A stretch of DNA of 64,000 nucleotides, from NCBI GenBank assembly GCA_030035585.1, contig CM057462.1, forward strand, positions 142,440,734-142,504,733, in the 5' to 3' direction. Made by a program: the position numbers and the translations under genes. Positions 33,381 to 45,901 of this stretch are shown piece after piece (positions within the stretch are counted from its first letter, which is position 1; each line of letters begins with the position of its first letter). This DNA comes from Dugong dugon. Lineage: Eukaryota > Chordata > Mammalia > Sirenia > Dugongidae. The notes below the pieces were generated by a model. That model made no database searches and was not told the origin of the DNA. It saw only the letters and a program-made list of their open reading frames with translations.

Positions 33381-34947
33381 GGAACATGGTGCTATAGACA
33401 GAAGCACCATGCTGTCCTTCCACAGCAAAGACCTGATAAACCAAGTAGAACAGAGACAAACGCCAATCCTGGAACCCTAAGCATCAAATGAAGAGATAAA
33501 GAACTCAACCAAGCACCGAATGGTATAAGAAACTGAGAAAGAACAGAGAGTGAGGAAAGGTATGAGCGGAGGTCCCCTATCAGCTAATGCAGCACGGAAC
33601 CACCATCTTGGACTCCTGCCGGAGATCAGGGAGTATGGGAAAGCAGATTCACAGAGCTCCCAGATGTAGACAGAACACCTGGTAACCAATGATACATGCT
33701 TTCCCACCCCCCACCCTGCCCCTCCCTTCTCGACCTTTACCACTTCCCAAATGGCCAGTCCTCTGCTTCCTGGCAGGTGGATTCCTGGCTTCCTGGCAGG
33801 CTGACTCGCTGCTTCTCAGCAGACAGATTCCTGGCTTCCTGGACGGCCAACCTGCCACTCCCCAGAGAACCACAAACCCTTCATGGGAGGCACTGGTTCT
33901 GTGCCATGCCAATTCACCCCACCCACACTGGCTGGCTTTTTCAGTGCCATTTCTTTGTTGCTAGTATTGTTTTTTGCCTCTTTTGGTTTCTTTCCTACTT
34001 CTCACCTCCTCCACCTCCTTTCTCTCGAACACCTGACACAGTGTGCAGTCTTTGCTTCTTTTTGACAGGATGTGAAGCGCTGCTCAGCTGGGGAACTGCT
34101 TCCCTGGTCCTTTTCCCCAGTCTGCGCAGCCACGCTGGTGGGATCCATGCAGACTTTTTTGTTTTATTCTTTTTCTTTCTTTTTTTGTTTGTTTTCTCTT
34201 TCTTTTTCTTCTTTTATGTTTCCTAATTTTTCAGTTTCTTGTCTGTTTCTACTTACCTTCTTTTACAGTCTCCTGGATACCTAGCACTGTGTATCATCTC
34301 CACTCCTTATAGCCAGGCTATACTGCACCACTTGGGAGCTGCTCCCCGATCTGTGCAGCCACGCCATAAGATCTTTGGGGGACATTTTTGTTAATTATTA
34401 TTTTTTCCTTTTGTTTTTTCTCCATTTCTTGGTTTCTTGTGTCTCCACTCCAATGGCAAGGTCCCTCAGCATTTTTTTAGCTCCTGTCTCTCTCTCCTTT
34501 CTCTCTTCTTTTCCATACCCAACCTAGCTGCATGCTTCACTACCTCCCCCTCCCCAGAGAGCCTGCGTATCTGCACCATGTGCTGAATATTGCACTCCCG
34601 AGCACCATAGTCACGACCTACTGGAACCTGCCCTGCACTGACCACTGGCTCATCTTGTTGGCCTATGTGCCATAAACAACCCATCCCAGAAACTCCCCTT
34701 CAGCAGGACCTGCCCTGCTGCACCATAGCTAAGAGACTTGCCCTACCCATTTGACAAGGAGGTAAAAACATCATGTCCACAGACAAGCAAACAACAAAGA
34801 ATGCACAGCCTACCTGCTCAGAAATAACCAAATAAAACAAAAAAGCAGGACCAAAAAAGCAAATCTCAATCAATAAATGAAGAAAATAACTACTGAATGT
34901 CTCAAAGACAGTAGACAGTATCAAAACATGTAAAAAAACAAGACAGG
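33381..34947 (+). promoter_or_regulatory. L1 copy 3: 5' UTR
   Basis: A 1567-bp 5' UTR that starts ggaacatggtgctatagaca. The element as a whole (33381-41338) is flanked by a 16-bp duplication (aaaaYtgttttaYtta: 33365-33380 and 41339-41354), so it is a single insertion. The interior differs from copies 1 and 2 in the part at 33768-33846, where short tcctggc-type units repeat. This suggests a related but distinct 5' UTR subtype. Confidence 0.8.
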
Positions 34948-35950
34948 ATGGTTCCAGTAGGGGTCCAAAATAAAACACCAGATGACTTTTCAGTAGAAGA
35001 AAAGACACTAGAACTACCTGATAGGGAATCAAAATCTCTAATATTCAGAGCTATCCAAGGGTTGAAGAAAAAATCAGACAGTAAGGGGGAAAAATAGAGA
35101 AATTCATGGAAAATGTAGAAAAATTCATGAAAAATACAGACCAAAAAATGAAAGAATTCAGGAAAATAATACAGGAACAAAATGCCAAAATAAATTCACA
35201 ACCAGAAATCATACAAAAACAACAACTAGAAATACAAAAGATAAACAACAAGGTATCAGAAATGGACAGTGTCATAGAAGGGTTGAGGAAAAGGTATGAA
35301 ACAATAGAAGACAAGATCAGTGAAACTGAAGACAAACAGTTGGATACAACTCTGAGGAAAAATAAGAAAGAAGAAAAATTAAGAAACATTGAGAATTAAG
35401 TAGGATACAATCAAAAGCAAAACTTTTTCAGTGATCGGAGTTCGAGAAGAGGGAGAGAAAAAGAAAAATAGAGAGAGCATCATTGAATAATTGCTGACAG
35501 AAAACATCCCTAATATCATGAAAGATGAAAAGCTGACCATCCAAGAATCACAATGAACCCCATATAGGATAGACCCCAAAAGAAAATCACCAAGGCATAT
35601 CATAATCACACACTCTAAAACTAAATACAAAGAAAGAATCCTACGAGCAGCTCAAGAAAAAAAAAAGTCACATACAGAGGAAAAACAATAAGACTAAGCT
35701 TGGATTATCTGGCAGAAACCATGCAGGCAAGTAGGCAATGGGATGACATATATAAAACCTTGAAAGAAAAAAAATTGCCAACCAAGAATAATATATCCAG
35801 CAAAACTCTAATTCAAGTATGATGGTGAAATTAGGACATTTCCAGTTAAACAGAAATTAAAGGAATATGCAAAAACCAAACCAAACTTACAAGAATTATT
35901 CAAGGTAGTCTTTGGTTTGAGAACAAACAACATCAGATAACAGCCTGAAT
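34948..35950 (+). pseudogene. L1 copy 3: ORF1, broken
   Basis: It starts MVPVGVQNKTPDDFSVEE and is interrupted by a stop near 35094 (gaaaaatagaga). A 97-codon segment (35106-35399) covers the coiled coil: VEKFMKNTDQKMKEFRK, QLEIQKINNKVSEMDSVI. Later phrases of the RRM-like and C-terminal parts lie in different frames up to about 35950, where the usual terminal stop region is decayed. It is non-functional. Confidence 0.8.
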
Positions 35951-36763
35951 CTAGGACACAAGATCACACCAGCCAGATACCAGAGGAAATAAAAAAAGAG
36001 GGAATAAATGGTGTAGATATAGAACTTTCTAGTGGAGGGGAAGGCAAGGTGATGCCAAGTTATAATAGACTGGTTCAAACGTAGAAAGATAAGGGTAAAT
36101 TTCAAGGTAACCACAAAGAGAGTTAATGAACCTACTCATCAAAATAAAGAAGAAAAACATAAAGTCTCAGTAAAAACAAAATCTACAAAATTGAAAGAAA
36201 TGAAAAAATATCTACAAACAAAAAGAATTCAGCACAGAAGAGTAAGAGGAACAAAGAAAATGTCAGCATCACAGAAATAAGCACTACAAAATGAAAACAA
36301 TAAAGTCACACCTATCAATAATTACGCTGAATGTAAATGGCCAAAATGTACCCATAAAGAGACAGAGAGTGACAGAATGGCTAAAAAAAAAACAGGATAC
36401 ACCAATATGCTGTCTACAAGACACACCACAGAAACAAAGGCATACCTTTATTAAAAAGCAAAGGATGGAAAAAATATAGCAAGCCAACAGCCACCAACAA
36501 AGAGGAGGAGTGACAATACTAATCTCAGATAAAAGAAACCTTAAAACAAAATCGACTGTAAAAGACAAAGAAGGGCACTACAACATGATTAAAGGTATGA
36601 TGCAGCATGAAGACACAACAATAATAAATATCTACACACCCAATGACAGGGTTCCAAAATACATAAAACAAACTTTAATAGCACTGAAAAGAGAAATTGA
36701 CAGTTTCACTGTAGTAGTAGGAGACATCAACACACCACCCTAGATAAAGGACAGAATGCCTAG

Positions 36764-36832
36764 AAAAATACTCAACTAAGATACAGAAAAATACTCAACT
36801 AAGATACAGAAAAATACTCAACTAAGATACAC
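36764..36832 (+). repeat. Three tandem 23-bp units inside ORF2
   Basis: The unit aaaaatactcaactaagata plus cag or cac occurs three times without other differences. Corresponding L1 copies have this region once. It is a local expansion after insertion. Confidence 0.9.
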
Positions 36833-39540
36833 AAGATCAAAAGACTACAATCAGCCAAGTTGAACTCATAGACATATATAGAACACTTCACCCAACAGCT
36901 GCAAAGTACACATTCTTTTCCAAAGCACATGGAACATTCTCCAGAATAGACCACCTCTTAGGCCACAAACCAACACTCAACAAAATCCAAAACATTGAGA
37001 TAATACAAAGTATTTTCTCTGATCACAATGCCATCAAAGTAGAAATTAAAAACAGGAAGAGCAAGGAAAAAAAATTAATTACATGGAAACTAAATAACAC
37101 CCTGTTAAGAACCACTGGGTAATAGAAGAAGTCAAAGATGGAACCAAAAAAATTCCTAGAATCAAATGAGACTGAAAACACATCATACCAAAATCTTTGG
37201 GACACAGCAAAGACAGTCTTCAGAGGACAATTTATAGCAATAGGTGCTCACATCAAAAAAGAATAAAGAGAGAGAATAAAAACATTAGCTACACAACTAG
37301 AATAATAGAAAGAGAACAACGAGAGAAGCCTACAGCCAAGAAGAAAGGAAATAGTAAAGATCAGAGCAGAAATAAATGAAATAGAGAACAGAAAAACAAT
37401 AGAAAGAATCAACAAAACCAAAAGTTGGTTCTTTGAAAGAATCAACAAAATCGACAAACCACTAGCCAAATTGACAAAATAAAAACAGGAGAGGATGCAA
37501 ATAACCCAAATAAGGAATGAAATAGGGAACATTACAACAGATCCAACTGAAATAAAAAGGATCATAACAGAGTATTATGAAAAACTATACTCCAACAAAT
37601 TTGAAAACCTAGGGGAAATGGACAAATTTCTAGAAACACTCTACCTACACAAACTATCACAAATTAATGTTGAAAATCTGAACAGACCTATAAGAAGAGA
37701 AGAAATTGAAAAGATAATAAAAAAATTCCCAACAAATAAAAGCCCTGGCCCAGATGGCTTCACTGCAGAATTCTACCAAACATTCAGAGAAGAGCTTACA
37801 CCAGTACTACTCAAATTATTTCAGAACATAGAAAAGGAAAGGATACTTCCAAATTCATTCTATGAAGCTAGCATAATCCTGATAACAAAACCAGGCAAAG
37901 ATGCCACAAAAAAATAAAATTACAGACCAGTATCTCTCTTGAATATAGATGTAAAAATTCTCAACAAAATTCTAGCCAATAGAGGTCAGTGTCATATCAA
38001 AAGAATGACACACCATGACCAGGTAGGATTTATACCAGGCATGCAAGGATGGTTCAACATTAGAAAATCAATCAATGTAATCCACCACATAAATAAAAGA
38101 AAGGAAAAGAATCAAATGATCACCTCAATTGACACAGAAAAGGTATTCACCAAAGTCCAACACCCATTCCTGATAAAGACTCTCAATATAATAGGTATAG
38201 AAGGGAAATTCCTCAACATAATAAAGTGCATCTATGTAAAATCAACAGCCAACAACATTCTAAATGGAAAGAGGCTGAAAAAATTCCCCTTGAGAACAAG
38301 AACAAGACAAGGATGTCCTTTATCACCATTCCTATTTAACGTTGTGCTGGAAGTCCTAGCTAGAGCAATAAGGCAAGAAAAAGAAATAAATGGCATATAA
38401 ATTGGTAATGAAGAAGTAAAACTGTCCCTATTTGCAGATGGTATGAGACTATATATGGAAAACCCAAAAGACTCCACGAGAAATCTACTGGAACTAATAG
38501 AAAGTTTCAACAGAGTAGTGGGATACAAGATAAATATACAAAAATCAATTGAATTCCTATACAGCAACAAAGAGAATGTTGAAAAGGAAATCAGGAAATC
38601 AATACCATTTACAATCACCCCTAAAAAAATAAAATACTTAGGAATGAATCTAACTAGGACTGTAAAAGAACTATCGAAAAAGCTACAAAACACTACTGCA
38701 AGAAACCAAAAGGGATCTACATAAATGGAAAAATATACCATCCTCATGGATGCATTGACTCAGCATTGTGAAAATGACAATTCTACCAAAAAAATCTACA
38801 AACATGATGCAATCCCGATCCAAATACCAACAACATTCTTTAAAGAGATGGAAAAAATAATCATTAACTTTATATGGAATGGGAAGAGGCCCCAGATAAG
38901 TAAAGCATTATTGAAGAGATAGAATAAAGTAGGAGGATACACATTACCTGACCTCAGAGCCTACTATACAGCTGTGGTAGTCAAAACAGTCTGGTACCGG
39001 TACAGTGAAGGATACATTGATCAATGGAACAGAATTGAGAACTCAGATGTAAATCCATCCACTTTTGACAAGGGCCCAAAGTCCATCAAAAGGGGAAAAG
39101 ACAGTCTTTTTGACAAATGGTGCTGTCAAAATTGGATGTCCATCTGCAAGAAAATGAAACAGGATCCATATCTCACATCATACACAAAAACTAATTCAAA
39201 ATGCATCAAACACCTAAGTCTAAAACTAAAAACAATAAGGAGCATAGAAGAAAAAATAGGATCAACTCTAGAGACCCTAATCATGGCATTAACAGGATAC
39301 AAACCATAATTAATAATATACAAACTCCAGAAAATAAGCTAGATTACTGGGATCTTCTAAAAATTAAACTTATGCTCATCAAAAGACTTCATCAAAAGAA
39401 TAAAAAGAGAACCTACAGACTGGGAAAAAATTTTTTGCTGTTACAAATCTGACAAAGGCCTAATCTCTAAAATATATAAGAAAATATAACTGTTCTACCA
39501 CAAAAAGACAAATAATGCAATAAAAAATGGGCAAAGGAAA

Positions 39541-39802
39541 CTGGAAGAATGTAATTGAAGTTACTGAATTGTACATGTAGAAATTTTTGAAATGGTGTAA
39601 ATTTGGCTATGTATATTTTCACCAAAAAAAAAAAAAAACCAAAAAAACAAAAGGTCCTCCAAGGTCAAGAAGGGAGAGTGCTGACATATCATGGGGTTGT
39701 TAACCAATGTCGTAAAACAGTATATATACTGACTGTTTAATAAGAAACTATTTGTTCTGTAAACCTTCATCAAGTACAATAAAAAGAATTTAAAAAAAGA
39801 AA
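39541..39802 (+). mobile_element. L1 3' tail (5'-truncated L1) inserted into L1 copy 3 ORF2
   Basis: A 262-bp unit that starts ctggaagaatgtaattgaag, passes through tatgtatattttcaccaaaa and ends tttaaaaaaagaaa before the right duplication. It is flanked by aaaaaatgggcaaaggaaa (39522-39540) and aaaaaatgggcaaagaaa (39803-39820). Its sequence equals the spacer plus second terminal unit of the duplicated 3' UTR subtype seen in copy 2 (17730-17962). It was therefore made by an L1 of that subtype, not by copy 3 itself. Confidence 0.85.
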
Positions 39803-40402
39803 AAAAAATGGGCAAAGAAATACATTCAAGTGGCTGACAGACACATGAGGAAATGCACGTGATCACTAGCTATTAGGGAAATGCAAATCAAAACCAAAAT
39901 GAGATACCACCTAACCCCAGCATTACTGGAATGAATTAAAAAAAAAACCAAAAAACAAAATAACAAGTGTTGGAGAGACTGTGGGGAGACTGAAACTCTT
40001 ATGCACTGCTGGTGGGAATATAAAATGGTACAACCATTTTGGAAAATGATATGGCACTTCCTTAGAAAGCTATAAATAGAAATACCATATGATTCAACAA
40101 TCCCACTCCTAGGAATATATCCTAGAGAAGTAAGAGCCATCATAAGAATAGACATATGCACACCCAGGTTCATTGCAGCATTGTTCACAATAGCAAAAAG
40201 ATGGGAACAAACTAGATGCTCATCAACAGATGAATGGATAAACAAACAATAGTACATACACGCAATGGAATACAGTGCAACTATAAAGAACAATGATGAA
40301 TCTGTGAAACATCTCACAACACGGATGAATCTGGAGTGCATTATGCTGAGTGAAATAAGTCAATCACAAAAGGACAAATATTGTAGGAAACCACTACTGT
40401 AA

Positions 40403-41338
40403 AAACTCATAAAAATGTTTACACACTAAAAGAAACAACCTTTGATGGTTATGAGGGAGAGGAGGCATGCTGGAAAAACACTAAATAGACGATAGATATG
40501 TGGTAACTTTGGTGAAGGGTAAGACAGTACTCAATACTGGGGAAGCCAGCACAACTTGTTCAGGGTAAGGTCATGGAAGTTCCATGGACAAATCCAAATT
40601 CCCTTAGGACTGAATTGCTGAGCTGAGAGATGTGGGAACCATAGTCTCAGGGAACATCTAGCTCGATTGGCATAACATAGTTTATAAAGAAAATGTTCTA
40701 CGTTCTACATTGGTAATTAGCGTCTGGGGTCTTAAAAGCATCTGAGCGGCCATCTAAGATACTTCACTGGTCTCACCCCTTTAGGAACAAGGGAAAATGA
40801 AGAAAACTAAAGGCACAAGGGAAAGATTAGTCCAAAGGACTAATAGACCACAAGTACTATCGCCTCCACCAGTCTGAATCCAGTATAACTAGATGACGCC
40901 CGGCTACCACCACTGACTGCTCTAACAGGGATCACAATAGAGGGTACTGGACAGAACAGGAGAAAAATGTAGAACAATATTCTAACTCACAAAAAATGAC
41001 CAGACTTACTGGCCTGACAGAAGCTGGAGAAACCCCGAGACTATGGCCCCTGGACACCCTTTTAAGCCAAGATCGAAGTCACTCTGGAGGTTTACCTTTT
41101 AGCCAAAGATTAGAAAGACCCATGGGACAAAACGAGACTAAAAAGCACCCTAGCCCAGAGGCAAAGACTAGAAGGCAGGAGGGGATAGGAAAGCTGGCAA
41201 TAGGGAACCCAAGGTTAAGAGAGGAGAGTACAGACGTGTCATGGGGTTGTTAACCAATGCCATAAAACCATATATGTACGAACTGTTTAATGAGAAGCTC
41301 ATTTGTTCTATAAACCTTCATCTAATGTTCATTTTTAA
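40403..41338 (+). mobile_element. L1 copy 3: 3' UTR
   Basis: The 3' UTR has a single terminal unit (accaatgccataaaaccata, aaccttcatctaatg) and a short A run. The G-rich block that forms clear G tracts in copy 2 is decayed here (gagggagaggaggcatgctg near 40453). The right target duplication starts at 41339. Confidence 0.8.
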
Positions 41339-41399
41339 AAAACTGTTTTACTTAAAACATTGAATTTAGAAAAAAAGTACAATAAGTGTTGGACTTTAG

Positions 41400-41605
41400 T
41401 TAGTTAATAGTTATAATAATAGTATTTATCTAGTATTTTCTATGTACTGGGTGTTGTGACAAGGACTTTGAAAACATTATCTCCTTAACCATTTACTTCC
41501 TTCAAATATATCATGAGGCTTAAGGAAAATATTACTATTAATCTTCATCTTACATTATGACAACTAAAGCTTTGAGAAAATATGGGACTTGTTCAATGTC
41601 ACATA
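41400..41605 (-). repeat. MIR-like ancient SINE, antisense
   Basis: Phrases tatttatctagtattttcta, tgtactgggtgttgtgacaa, ctttgaaaacattatctcct and ggacttgttcaatgtcacat follow the order of antisense MIR. It is bounded on the right by an AfroSINE piece. Confidence 0.6.
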
Positions 41606-41680
41606 ACTACCCACTGCTGTCAAGTGGATTCCAACTCATAGCGACCTTATAGGACAGAGTAGAACTGCCCCATAGGGTGA
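41606..41680 (-). mobile_element. AfroSINE tail fragment, antisense
   Basis: About 75 bp: cccactgctgtcaagtggat, tccaactcatagcgacctta and gagtagaactgccccatagg. The tRNA-like head is missing. Confidence 0.85.
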
Positions 41681-42472
41681 TAACTAGTGAATGGGAAATC
41701 TTAGAAAACAGCTAAGGGCCAAGGCAAGGATTAGGGTGAGGCAAGTGAGGCAGGATTGTGCAAGTGCAGGATAAAATCCTATATTTAAAATTTGTTCTTT
41801 GTGCTTTTTTCATTAATTTCTGTTTTTAAAACATTACATTAAAGTGGTATTTTTTTGATTACTGGGCTTTTGGGCACCACTTTAAAATCTTGGCCTATGG
41901 TAAGTAGCTTACTCAGTTTACCTTAGTCCCAGTCCTTTTCAGATCCTGGAATATATGTATTTTTAGTGAGAAACCATTACATAATGCAACATTAGTTAGC
42001 ATATTTATATTATGCTTTTGTAAGAGAGAGCCTAGAGATCATTTTGGCAACTATGCCTGTTTACTGAGTGGACAACAAAGGTTTTTAAGAAAGTAGAGGA
42101 TTTGAATTTGTAGAGAAGGAGGAGTAGAACATATCAGATTAGGCCCAGTCACATTCCTCACAAACCCTGGGCCCAATGGAGCTATACTTTAGTTTGAAAG
42201 ATACTTTCTCTTAGTGTGTATGCATTTGTTGCATTATGATCATTCTCTTTGAGGTACAATATTTATAAATGCAAATAACTGCCATCATTACATTCTAAAA
42301 CTTTTGTTTTACTACTTTAATATAAAATTCAATTTTCTGTAACTCTATTTTGATTAACTTTCGGTTTAGAGGAAATTTATTTCTGCAAAAAGACTTTCCA
42401 AATATCTTGGAAATAAATACATTATTTTATTATAGTACAAATATATATTCTCAAGTAATATTGAATTACTAA
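41681..42472. other. Unassigned intergenic sequence
   Basis: No gene is seen. The stretch 41700-41770 is purine-rich with repeated ggcaag-type words, but has no clear element. Confidence 0.45.
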
Positions 42473-42483
42473 AATGCTCAGAA

Positions 42484-42689
42484 AGGAGCCCTGGTGGTAC
42501 AGTGGTTAAGTGCATGGCTACTAACCAAAAGGTCGGCAGCTTGAATGTACCAGTTGCTCCATGTTAGAAAGACGTGGCAATCCGTTTCCTTAAAGATTTA
42601 CAGCCTTGGAAACTCTATGGGGCCATTCTACTCTTTCCTATAGGGTCACTATGAGTTGGAATCAACTCAATGGCAACGGATATTTTGGT
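42484..42689 (+). mobile_element. AfroSINE, complete, with target duplication
   Basis: The reference copy for this window: 206 bp, starting ggagccctggtggtacagtg. The A-box-like element, tggttaagtg, the B-box-like cagcttgaatgtacc, a body (agacgtggcaatccgtttcc, tctatggggccattctactc) and the tail ggtcactatgagttggaatc follow in order. It is flanked by aatgctcagaa at 42473-42483 and 42690-42700. The tail has no poly(A), consistent with RTE-type priming. Confidence 0.95.
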
Positions 42690-42700
42690 AATGCTCAGAA

Positions 42701-45557
42701 TATTGAAGGCAGGCTTAATCTCCAATTTGGATGGCATACGTTTTTCTTTCTTAGACTGCACTGAGGGTGACTGTCTGCTTTTTGAACAAGGTAACTTTTG
42801 TTTAATAATAAAGACAAGAACAGGAGAGTTAATTGTGTAAATGTAAGCAAATTACATGAAAATGTGTTTAATTACTTAAAATAATGATCTTAATTACTAC
42901 ATTGGATGAGTATAGCAATTGATAAATTACTATGATCACAACTCTCGTTTATCTTTAGTAAAATAGTAATATTGCCAAGCTCAATTTCAGTTAGTACATT
43001 TAATCCATTCTTTTGATTTTTAGAAAAGAAATCATTTGAGAATCAATGCTTGTTTTTGGCTATATCCACACAAATAAATCAGCCCGATAAAATCAGTTAA
43101 AACTAAAGTTTAAACTCAAGTGACCAAAATATAAATGTGTGTGTGTATGTGTGTGTATAATAGAATGGCACTCTGACATCATCATTCTCTTCATTCTTTC
43201 TCATCCTCACTCCTCACTGGTAGAGTGGAGGTCTTTCATAATTATAATTTATTATATTCTTCCACGAGCGGGTATATACCAAAAGTACTCTAAGTGTAAA
43301 GATCCCACCATAGTCCTAAAATGGAGCCAGTTTTTATCAGACTAGGAAGTAAGGAGTAAATGGGTCTTTACATTCTTATTCAGAAGGTTGGACGCTGGGG
43401 GAGAGGAAGAGGGTTAGAAAAGAAGAGAGAGAGGGACAGACTATCCATCACAGTACTTCATTCTCTTTACCAAAGTGATAGGCCCATAATCCACACTAGC
43501 TCATGACAAGCTTCCCAAAATGTAAATGTGAGAGTGTTGAGACAGGGAAGATTTCTCTTCCTTTGGGATAATGAGCTATATATAGATTGAACATACATCC
43601 TAGATTTCCTAGGAATGTGCTAGTTTATACCCGTTTTTCTGGCATAACTATTAATAGTATCCTTTTTCACTCTCATAAGTGTCTTGGTTGCTTCTTAATT
43701 AATGCAGTAACCCCGGCAAAAAGGGATCAAGTACGTTTTGGGTTGCTAGTGGCCATCTCTCCTGGTCAAATGAACAAAACTATCTTCAGAATAAAAACAA
43801 TCTCTGAAAGATTATCAAAGATCAAAAGATACAGAGCCCTGATGCCACCTTGGTCCCTGAATTGATCTATATTTCAGGCCATAGCAAACTTTGGATTAGG
43901 CCAAATATTTGAGCCAATACATTCTTTTCTTTTTCCCTTAAACTATCATTTATAATTAGAAAGAATACTAATAATATGCATCTGGGCATCACTCTTGTGG
44001 GGCATGGGGGGAAAGGGGAACTTACACAAACGTAAAGTTCATGCTACTTACTCTGCAATGAGTAACGATGTCCTTTGTCCCCCTGGTAAAGGAGTCTTTC
44101 TTATACCGAACAGTAAACAAACCTGCCCTCTGCCCCAGAGGGAATCACATCCTATCTTCCACGGATGTTCAGTATGCAACATTCTAGAAAAGATAGCCCA
44201 GAACAAAAGCTGTCAGTGGCTCTGAATCCAGAACGTCTTTTACTTTAGGATTCTTTTCACTATAGCCACTTTAGTCCCTCAAGGATTGGATATCTGCTAG
44301 CCCAGCAGAAATTTGTCAACATGTCTTCATTCTGATGTTGATCAGTTTTGACTCATGCATGAACTTCTTACTATACAAATATAAAATATCTATAATTGGT
44401 TGTAATTGTCAAAATATGTGCTAGCAGTTAGTGCTATTGGCATTTAAAACACATTTCAATAAAAATTTCTTGAAATATAACTTAAAGTTTTGACATTTTA
44501 ATTAGAGAAATGCTTTACTTTTTTTCCCTTTCATTTTGTTAATATAGGCCTGCCATCAAAGGCATACATTCATATTTTGAATAGAAGTTAGACATTGGCT
44601 AAATTTTTTTATTTTCCTACCACAGTTTGACTGAGGGTTTTACTTACTCTTAAGATTTTTATTATCTTTATAAACACATCAATTGGTTGTTTCACCAAGT
44701 GAAATATCACCTGGTGGCAATTTTTTAGTCCCAGAATAAGTAATTATTGTGTGCCTACTAAGCCTTTGCCATTATGCTAAATCCATTTTGAGTTTCTCTT
44801 GCTTCATTTTCAATACAAGTTTAAATATTAATACTCTGAATGCTGCTTGAATTATAGGCCATAAAGTTTAATTATTCGTGATGGATCTCTACATGTAGAA
44901 CTGACAAACATATCATGCCATATGTTTATAAAATATTCAGTTGTAATGTTAGGCACAGTGACAACTATAATACTTTCTTTCAAAACATATACATTTTTAA
45001 AAAACAACAAAACCCAAATTTATACCATTTTAAAAAGGAAAAAAGTATTTCACACATTCAAGTAACCTTTCTATAATTTTCTATGAAAATCTTCTTTGAC
45101 TTTATTCTTGTGGCTTTTTTTTTCCTTTTCTAATGAAAATTTTAATGTAATATTTATCAAATTACATGGAGGAAAAGAGTCATCTTTGTAGTGTCCATAC
45201 TTTAAGCTGTTTGGTATAAAACAAACTAATATACTCAAAATCTATAATTAATTTCCATAAGGATCTGGAAATATGATTGAATACAACATAATTTTAAAGA
45301 AAATACTGAAAAAGAATAAAATAATAAGCATTCTCTCTAAATTCTCCTAGATCATCTGCATGGTTCACTTGACATAGGCACTTTTTAACAACTGGCACTA
45401 AGAAGAATGGTCTGCCTAGAGGCTATGTGGACAAAAAATGAAGCGGCATATATTACATCTATTTCCCTGGACTTGCAGTGGAATAATATTCTGGCTTAAG
45501 GCACGACTTCTCTTGTGATAGAAGTAATTTATGGTGTACTGTTATTAGGTCTTCCTG
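42701..45557. other. Unassigned intergenic sequence, 2.9 kb
   Basis: The longest gap without a recognisable element. It is AT-rich. A short (TG)n tract lies at 43136-43158. Frames of up to 92 codons (43587-43865) have no motif and no splice or start context that would support a gene. It may contain unique sequence or very old repeats. Confidence 0.5.
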
Positions 45558-45648
45558 TAAAACCTGTGGCTGCTGAGTTCATCCTGACTCATAGTGACCC
45601 TACCACCAACCTTTTGGTTAGCAGCCAAGCACTGTGCCACCAGATCTC
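45558..45648 (-). mobile_element. AfroSINE, antisense, with internal deletion
   Basis: The tail (gctgagttcatcctgactca, tagtgaccct) is joined directly to the head (accaaccttttggttagcag, ccaagcactgtgccaccaga). The middle of the SINE is missing. Confidence 0.8.
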
Positions 45649-45901
45649 TTTGCTCTTTCTATATTCTGACTCAATTACATAGGTCCCATCTTTTTTATCC
45701 TGTGAAAATCGAGACAAGTAAATTTAGGTTAGGGCCTCATACAAGCAGGGTGCCTGTTAAATGTGCTTCAGTAACTCAACTTTGTGTCTGAGTTCAAAGC
45801 CACCGCAAGTCCACATTCCCATATACATACTTCCTTCCTGTCCATTAAAACAGGAACAGCTTCTCACTGCTCCCATTAGTCAAAACCATTCCACAGCTGG
45901 G

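Larger units (their letters stand above)
36291..40402 (+). pseudogene. L1 copy 3: ORF2, broken and carrying an inserted L1 tail
   Basis: It starts MKTIKSHLSIITLNVNGQN. Endonuclease boxes are recognisable: VVVGDINTPP (36715-36740), SRIDHLLGH (36943-36970) and IFSDHNAIK. Reverse transcriptase phrases are also present: [16 protein letters not shown] (37739-37785), a [19 protein letters not shown] region (38300-38355) and a mutated active-site box FADG at about 38431-38442, where FADD is expected. A 262-bp L1 tail is inserted at 39541-39802. Without it and its duplication the ORF would be about 3.83 kb, close to copy 2. Three 23-bp tandem units (36764-36832) disturb the endonuclease part. Stops and shifts elsewhere make it non-functional. 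Confidence 0.85.

Noticed and set aside
42701-45557. A search for exons of a host gene in the longest repeat-poor gap
   Set aside because: No frame combines adequate length, splice-site context and a recognisable protein motif, so no exon could be supported by eye.
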